Origin: Diadophis punctatus similis
Lineage: Eukaryota; Chordata; Lepidosauria; Squamata; Dipsadidae
DNA: 64,000 nt
Direction of reading: 5' to 3'
Assembly: GCA_023053685.1 (NCBI GenBank)
Contig: JALIGW010000026.1
Coordinates: 1,839,884 to 1,903,883, forward strand
Position 1 is the stretch's first letter, and each line of letters begins with the position of its first letter. A model generated the notes under the pieces. It was not told the origin of the DNA. It ran no database searches and worked only from the letters and a program-made list of their open reading frames with translations. Below, in pieces: positions 59,790 through 64,000 of this stretch. Both the position numbers and the translations under genes were made by a program.

Positions 59790-60618
59790 AATGACCTTGG
59801 AGGTCTTCTAGTCCAACCCCCTGCTCAAGCAGGAGACTCTATTTTTGATAAATGGTTGTCCAATCTCTTCTCTCCAGTCCTTCCTTCCTTCCTTCCTTCC
59901 TTCCTTCCTTCCTTCCTTCCTTCCTTCCTTTTCTTTCCATTTTCCTTCCTTTATCCTTCCTTCTTTTCCCCTTTCCCTTTCTTTTCTTTTTCCCTTTTCA
60001 CATTTTCCTTCTTCCTTCCTTTTTCTCTTTCACATTGCCCTTCCTTGCTTCTTCCTTCTTCTTTCTTTCTCCTCTTTCTCTTCTTTTCCCCTTTCTAATT
60101 TCCCTTCCTTACTTTTTTACTTTTGTCATGTCTCCTCCTCCTCCTCTTCCACCTCCTCCCCTTCCTTCCTTCCTTCCTTCCCTTCCTTCCTTCTTCCTTC
60201 CTTCTCCTTCCTTCCTTCCTTCCTTCCTTCCTTCCTTCCTTTCCTTCTCTTTCCCATTTTCCTTCCTTTATCCTTCCTTCTTTTTCCCTTTCTTATTTCC
60301 CTTCTTTCTTTTCTTTTTTCCCTTTTCACATTTTCCTTCTTCCTTCTTTTTTCTCTTTCACATTGCCCTTCCTTGCTTCTTCCTTCTTCTTTCTTTCTCC
60401 TCTTTCTCTTCTTTTCCCCTTTCTAATTTCCCTTCCTTACTTTTTTACTTTTGTCATGTCTCCTCCTCCTCCTCTTCCACCTCCTCCCCTTCCTTCCTTC
60501 CTTCCTTCCTTCCTTCCTTCCTTCCTTCCTTCCTTCCTTCCTTCCTTCCTTCCTTCTTTCTTTCTTTCTTTCCTTTTTCTTTCTTCTTCCCTCCCCTCCC
60601 TCCCTCCCTCCCTCCAAG
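59790..60618. repeat. CR1 end followed by TTCC arrays and a 328-bp tandem duplication
   Basis: Minus-strand CR1 end at 59790-59877, then TTCC arrays. A complex pyrimidine block (CCATTTTCCTTCCTTTATCC through CTTACTTTTTTACTTTTGTC and ATGTCTCCTCCTCCTCCTC) occurs twice with a 328-base period (TTTTGTCATG at 60121 and 60449). Confidence 0.92.
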
Positions 60619-60834
60619 GCAAATTCTGAGTCCCATTTCATTGTGGAATTTGTTACCATGCTCTGGAGTGGTGACCATCACCAGGAATGGCCCTCATCGA
60701 GAGTTAGATAGGTTCATTTCACCGGAGAAAGCATTAACAAGGATTCTACAGTGCTTCCAGGATGGAATTATGAATTGCTGGGTCATTTGACCCAAAGTGG
60801 GGTACTGCAGTTACATTTTGCATGCAGCGTTCTC

Positions 60835-60934
60835 NNNNNNNNNNNNNNNNNNNNNNNNNNNNNNNNNNNNNNNNNNNNNNNNNNNNNNNNNNNNNNNNNN
60901 NNNNNNNNNNNNNNNNNNNNNNNNNNNNNNNNNN
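60835..60934. other. Assembly gap (100 N)
   Basis: Exactly 100 N, the conventional size for a gap of unknown length. It abuts a TTCC array, a likely cause of the break. Order and distance across it are unproven. Confidence 0.98.
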
Positions 60935-61290
60935 CCTTCCTTCCATCCTCCCTCCCTTCCTCCCTCCCTCCCTTCCCATAGCATATTATCAGATTCCTTC
61001 CTTCCTTCCTTCCTTCCTTCCTTCCATCCATCCTGCCTGCCTTCCATCCATCCATCCATCTATCCTCCCTCCCTCCCTTCTCATAGCATATTATCAGATT
61101 CCTTCCTTCCTTCCTTCCTTCCATCCTCCCTCCCTTCCCATAGCATATTATCAGATTCCTTCCTTCCTTCCATCCATCCATCCATCCTCCCTCCCTCCCT
61201 TCTCATAGCATATTATCAGATTCCTCCCTCCCTCCCCCCCATCCTCCCTCCCTCCTTCCCTCCCTCCCTCTCCCTCTCCCTCTCCCTCCC
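60935..61290. repeat. TTCC/CTCC array with CATAGCATATTATCAG spacers
   Basis: Five or so TTCC/CATC/CTCC blocks separated by the spacer CATAGCATATTATCAGATTCC at regular intervals (about 60977, 61082, 61139 and 61204). Related to the array at 761-1214. Confidence 0.93.
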
Positions 61291-62394
61291 TCTGCCGGGG
61301 AGAGTGGGAGCAGATCTCGTCTCCAACTGCGGATTGTTCCAGGGGCCAGAGCAGAAAAGACCCTTCTGCTCAACCCTGCCAGCCAAAATCCCTGAACAGC
61401 CAGAGGTCTGGCTCTGGACCAATTTGGACTGGCTAAACCCATTCACTGAAATACCCTAATTGATGGACGCCCTCTCCTTTTTGACCCAAGACGAGAGACC
61501 AATATTTGCATGTCCCCACCCCCGTGCAAGCTCTTTGGGTATCCCCCCCTCCCCCTCCCACAGCCCTTGCTCCCCTTCCAGAGGCAACCTGCGGGGCTGA
61601 TGGGGCAGAGAGGAATTGCGAAAGCTAGGCTTGCGTCTGCTAAGGCGTTCGTAACCCCGAAAAGCCTCCCCTGACTCATTTTGTCCACCCTTCTGTGTCT
61701 GGAGGTGAGCCGCTGTTCCGGATGCCTTTGTGCTTTTAGTAATAAGGCTGGCAATAAAACCATCTTCTTCCTTCTTCGCAGCTCTTTGTGCGGCAAAGCG
61801 CACGCAAGCGGCCTCCAGGAATGGCCCCAAATTGCCCGTAATGGCCCTCCTTCTATTAGAACAGCAGCTTCTCCTTATGAAATTCTCCCTTTTCTTTTCA
61901 TCCCTCTCTCTCTCTCTCTCTCTCCCTCTCTCTTATTCTTCCTTGGGTGCCTCTCCCTCGTCCAGAGCTCCTTTGTGGCAGACGTCCATCCTTCCCTCAC
62001 CTTGTCATCACGGTTCTTTATTGTCCGCGCCTTTATCTGTCTCCCGCTCTCTTATTAAACCATCTTTGCAAGCCTGGCCCAGTCTGGAGGATTTTGACCT
62101 TTAAGCAGAGCTGCAATTACAGTTTAAGGCTTTGCATTCTTTGTCTGGGGAAATGGTCTCTGATCGCCCTAATAGCAAACCTAGCGGGAGACTTGGTCCA
62201 CTCTTCCATCAGCGGGGAAGAGGGGAGGGGAAAAAAAGGCTCCTTATATCATTTCCCCCCCCCCCCCCCGAGATAAATTTGGGACTCTTCCACAGGAGGT
62301 AGACGCTGGCAGGATCCTTCCCTGGGACTTTGAAAAATGACATTTGTGAGTCTGATGTTGTGGGGAGCGTCCCCATTTGAGAAACCCCCACAGC
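61291..62394. other. Single-copy sequence after the gap
   Basis: Moderately GC-rich, with a TC run at 61902-61932 and a C run at 62258-62270. No ABL1 exon 5 and no other exon that I can support. Confidence 0.4.
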
Positions 62395-62925
62395 TCTAGA
62401 GCATACAGAGTACAGAGAGCTGAAAGGGACCTTGGGAGGTCTTCTAGTCCAACCCCCTGCTCCCCCAGGAGACCTTACACCAGTGATGGTGAACCTTTTT
62501 GCGTGCCAAAAGGGTGTGCATGCCCACACCCATTGCCCTCCCCCGTGCATGCGCACACACACACCCCGCGCATGCGCACTCCGCCCCCTGCTGCCCCCGC
62601 GCATGCGCACAGGCCTCACAGCGGACTCCTGAAGCCTGGGGATGGCGAAAACGGCCGAAAAGAAGGCCGAAAATCAGCTGGCCAGCACGCACAGGCGCCC
62701 TTGGAGCTGACATAGGGCAACGCCTCGCATGCCCTCCAATATGGCTCCGCGTGCCACCTAGGGGACCACAAGTTCGAATCCCACCTTAGGCGTACAGTCA
62801 GCTGGGCCAGCCACTTTCTCTGAGCCCTAGGAAGGAGGCAGCGGCAAACCACTTCTGAGAAATCCTTGCCAAGAGATCTGCAGGGACTTGTCCAGGTAGC
62901 TGCCAGGAGTCCACACTGATTCAGA
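62395..62925. mobile_element. CR1 end, hAT-like element and SINE in a row
   Basis: CR1 3' end (−) at 62395-62475; hAT-like CAGTGATGGTGAACCTTTTT element with GCGCATGCGCAC motifs at 62480-62760; then a Sauria/BovB-tail type SINE at 62762-62925 (GTTCGAATCCCACC, AGCCACTTTCTCTGAGCCC, GGCAAACCACTTCTGAGAA). Confidence 0.78.
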
Positions 62926-63580
62926 GGCACACGCTTCTTGGGAGCTTGGGCGATCTCCGAAATATATAGGAGGCAGCCTTCCGAATCCATGCTGTCCTTT
63001 GACAACTCGAACCAGGAAGATCTGGAAACTCTGGAGGGGAGGGTTGCGTTTTCTGTGCATTTTGTGTCTTCGGAGCTGTGGTGGTTTTGAAGTTCTTCTT
63101 GGAGGACCTCAAGTGATTGAGGTTTTTAGCCTTTTCAAGAGGAGCTGTTTCCCCTGGACGGTCGTACTTGCGAAGAGCCGAAGCTGCGCTGGAACAACGC
63201 AGGATGAATTGAAGTGCCCTCGGGGGACATGTCACTCACATTGAATGACAGGACTGCCACTTGTTCTGCTGGCGCTTAAGGCAAAGCGAACCTCTCCGAT
63301 AGGGCTTGTTCCAGGGTGAGAAAAAGCAGAAGCCCCTGGATCGGTGTCCGATTTAATGTGACATAGGGTGGAGGAATTATCTCTCTCTCCTCTCTCTCTC
63401 TCTTATCTTAGGGGTTTTTAGCCATTTGTCAGGTTGCCTTCTCAACATAAATAACTTCTTTTATTTATCAACCAGTGTGAGTTCTTGGATGTTTAACACG
63501 ATCTGCTTTTCTCCTCATATGTACCTATGCTTTTCATGGAATCTGTCTGTATCTGTCTGTCTTTCAACTAATCTTTCTTC
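62926..63580. other. Single-copy intron sequence
   Basis: Nothing recognised; no supported exon. Confidence 0.4.
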
Positions 63581-63604
63581 TACTTCTTCTTCTTCTTCTT
63601 CTTC

Positions 63605-63636
<32 letters not shown>

Positions 63637-63855
63637 CTTCTTCTTCTTCTTCTTCTTCTTCTTCTTCTTCTTCTTCTTCTTCTTCTTCTTCTTTTTCTTC
63701 CTCTTCTTCCTCTTCTTCCTCTTCCTCCCCCCTCCCCCCTCCCTCCCTCCTCCTCCTCTCCACAAACCCCACTCCCTGCTAGCACTGATGTTACCTAGCT
63801 TGGTAATGAAAGGTTTGTAAGAAAACCACCAATCTCAGAGTGCATCAAGAATTGT
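63581..63855. repeat. TTC array joined to the dispersed repeat
   Basis: (CTT)n of about 130 bases degenerating to CTTCCT and CTCC, then CTAGCACTGATGTTACCTAG and GTAATGAAAGGTTTGTAAG of the 38605-39150 family, followed by a MITE end (GTCATAAGTCAAGGACTACC) at 63857-63880. Confidence 0.88.
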
Positions 63856-63908
63856 AGTCATAAGTCAAGGACTACCTGCATACAAGTATAATTGCTTAGA
63901 GTTCATGT

Positions 63909-64000
63909 ATAGAATAGAATAGAATAGAATAGAATAGAATAGAATAGAATAGAATAGAGAAGAGAAGAGAAGAGAAGAGAAGAGAAGAGAAGAGAAGAGA
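63909..64000. repeat. AGAAT then AGAAG pentanucleotide array, running off the window
   Basis: About ten AGAAT units shift to AGAGA/AGAAG units that continue to the last base. Confidence 0.96.

Noticed and set aside
61203..63244. Search for ABL1 exon 5 (sequence following VAVKTLK, with EEFLKEAAVMKE)
   Set aside because: No + frame between 55780 and 64000 contains it, so it lies to the right of the window or in the gap.

Overview
This is a 64-kb piece of a vertebrate nuclear genome, most likely a squamate reptile and probably a snake. It holds one protein-coding gene, the 5' half of ABL1 (ABL proto-oncogene 1, a non-receptor tyrosine kinase), on the + strand. Five coding exons can be placed to the base with consensus splice sites and matching phases: alternative first exon 1b (2305-2443, myristoylated isoform), alternative first exon 1a (36810-36888), exon 2 (49389-49562), exon 3 (50777-51072) and exon 4 (55507-55779). 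Both isoforms read open to the end of exon 4: 294 codons for 1b and 274 for 1a. They cover the N-terminal cap, SH3, SH2, the SH2-kinase linker, the P-loop and the catalytic lysine. The rest of the kinase domain and the C-terminal tail lie beyond the right edge. ABL2 is excluded by the residues of exons 1 to 4.

The organism call rests on the repeats. There are many 3' ends of a CR1-type LINE that run into AGAAT pentanucleotide arrays, a BovB LINE C-terminus, tRNA-derived SINEs with an L2-like or BovB-like tail, GATA/GACA (Bkm-like) tetranucleotide arrays, and an extreme density of microsatellites. This combination is known from advanced snakes.

Layout: 1-2304 is the exon 1b upstream region, with a CpG-rich promoter-like block at about 185-500, a TTCC array and an AAT array. 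2444-36809 is intron 1b, filled with CR1 copies, at least ten copies of a roughly 400-bp MITE with AGTCCTCGACTTAC-type ends, a Helitron fragment, a solo-LTR-like insertion, hAT elements and long microsatellites. 36171-36809 is the likely exon 1a promoter and 5' UTR. 36889-49388 is the intron between 1a and 2, ending in a 225-nt uninterrupted pyrimidine run beside the exon 2 acceptor. Introns 2 (1.2 kb) and 3 (4.4 kb) follow. Intron 4 starts at 55780, has a SINE almost on the donor, and contains a 100-N assembly gap at 60835-60934. No second gene, CRISPR array or functional tRNA/rRNA gene was found; nearly all other long open frames are translated simple repeats.

The most interesting non-gene items are two dispersed copies of a DNA-transposon-like element carrying the same captured coiled-coil coding fragment, a MITE family that spreads CACGTG motifs through the gene, several clean nested insertions with target-site duplications, and unusual tandem repeats. 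I see no convincing new biological system; the findings are candidates with stated tests.
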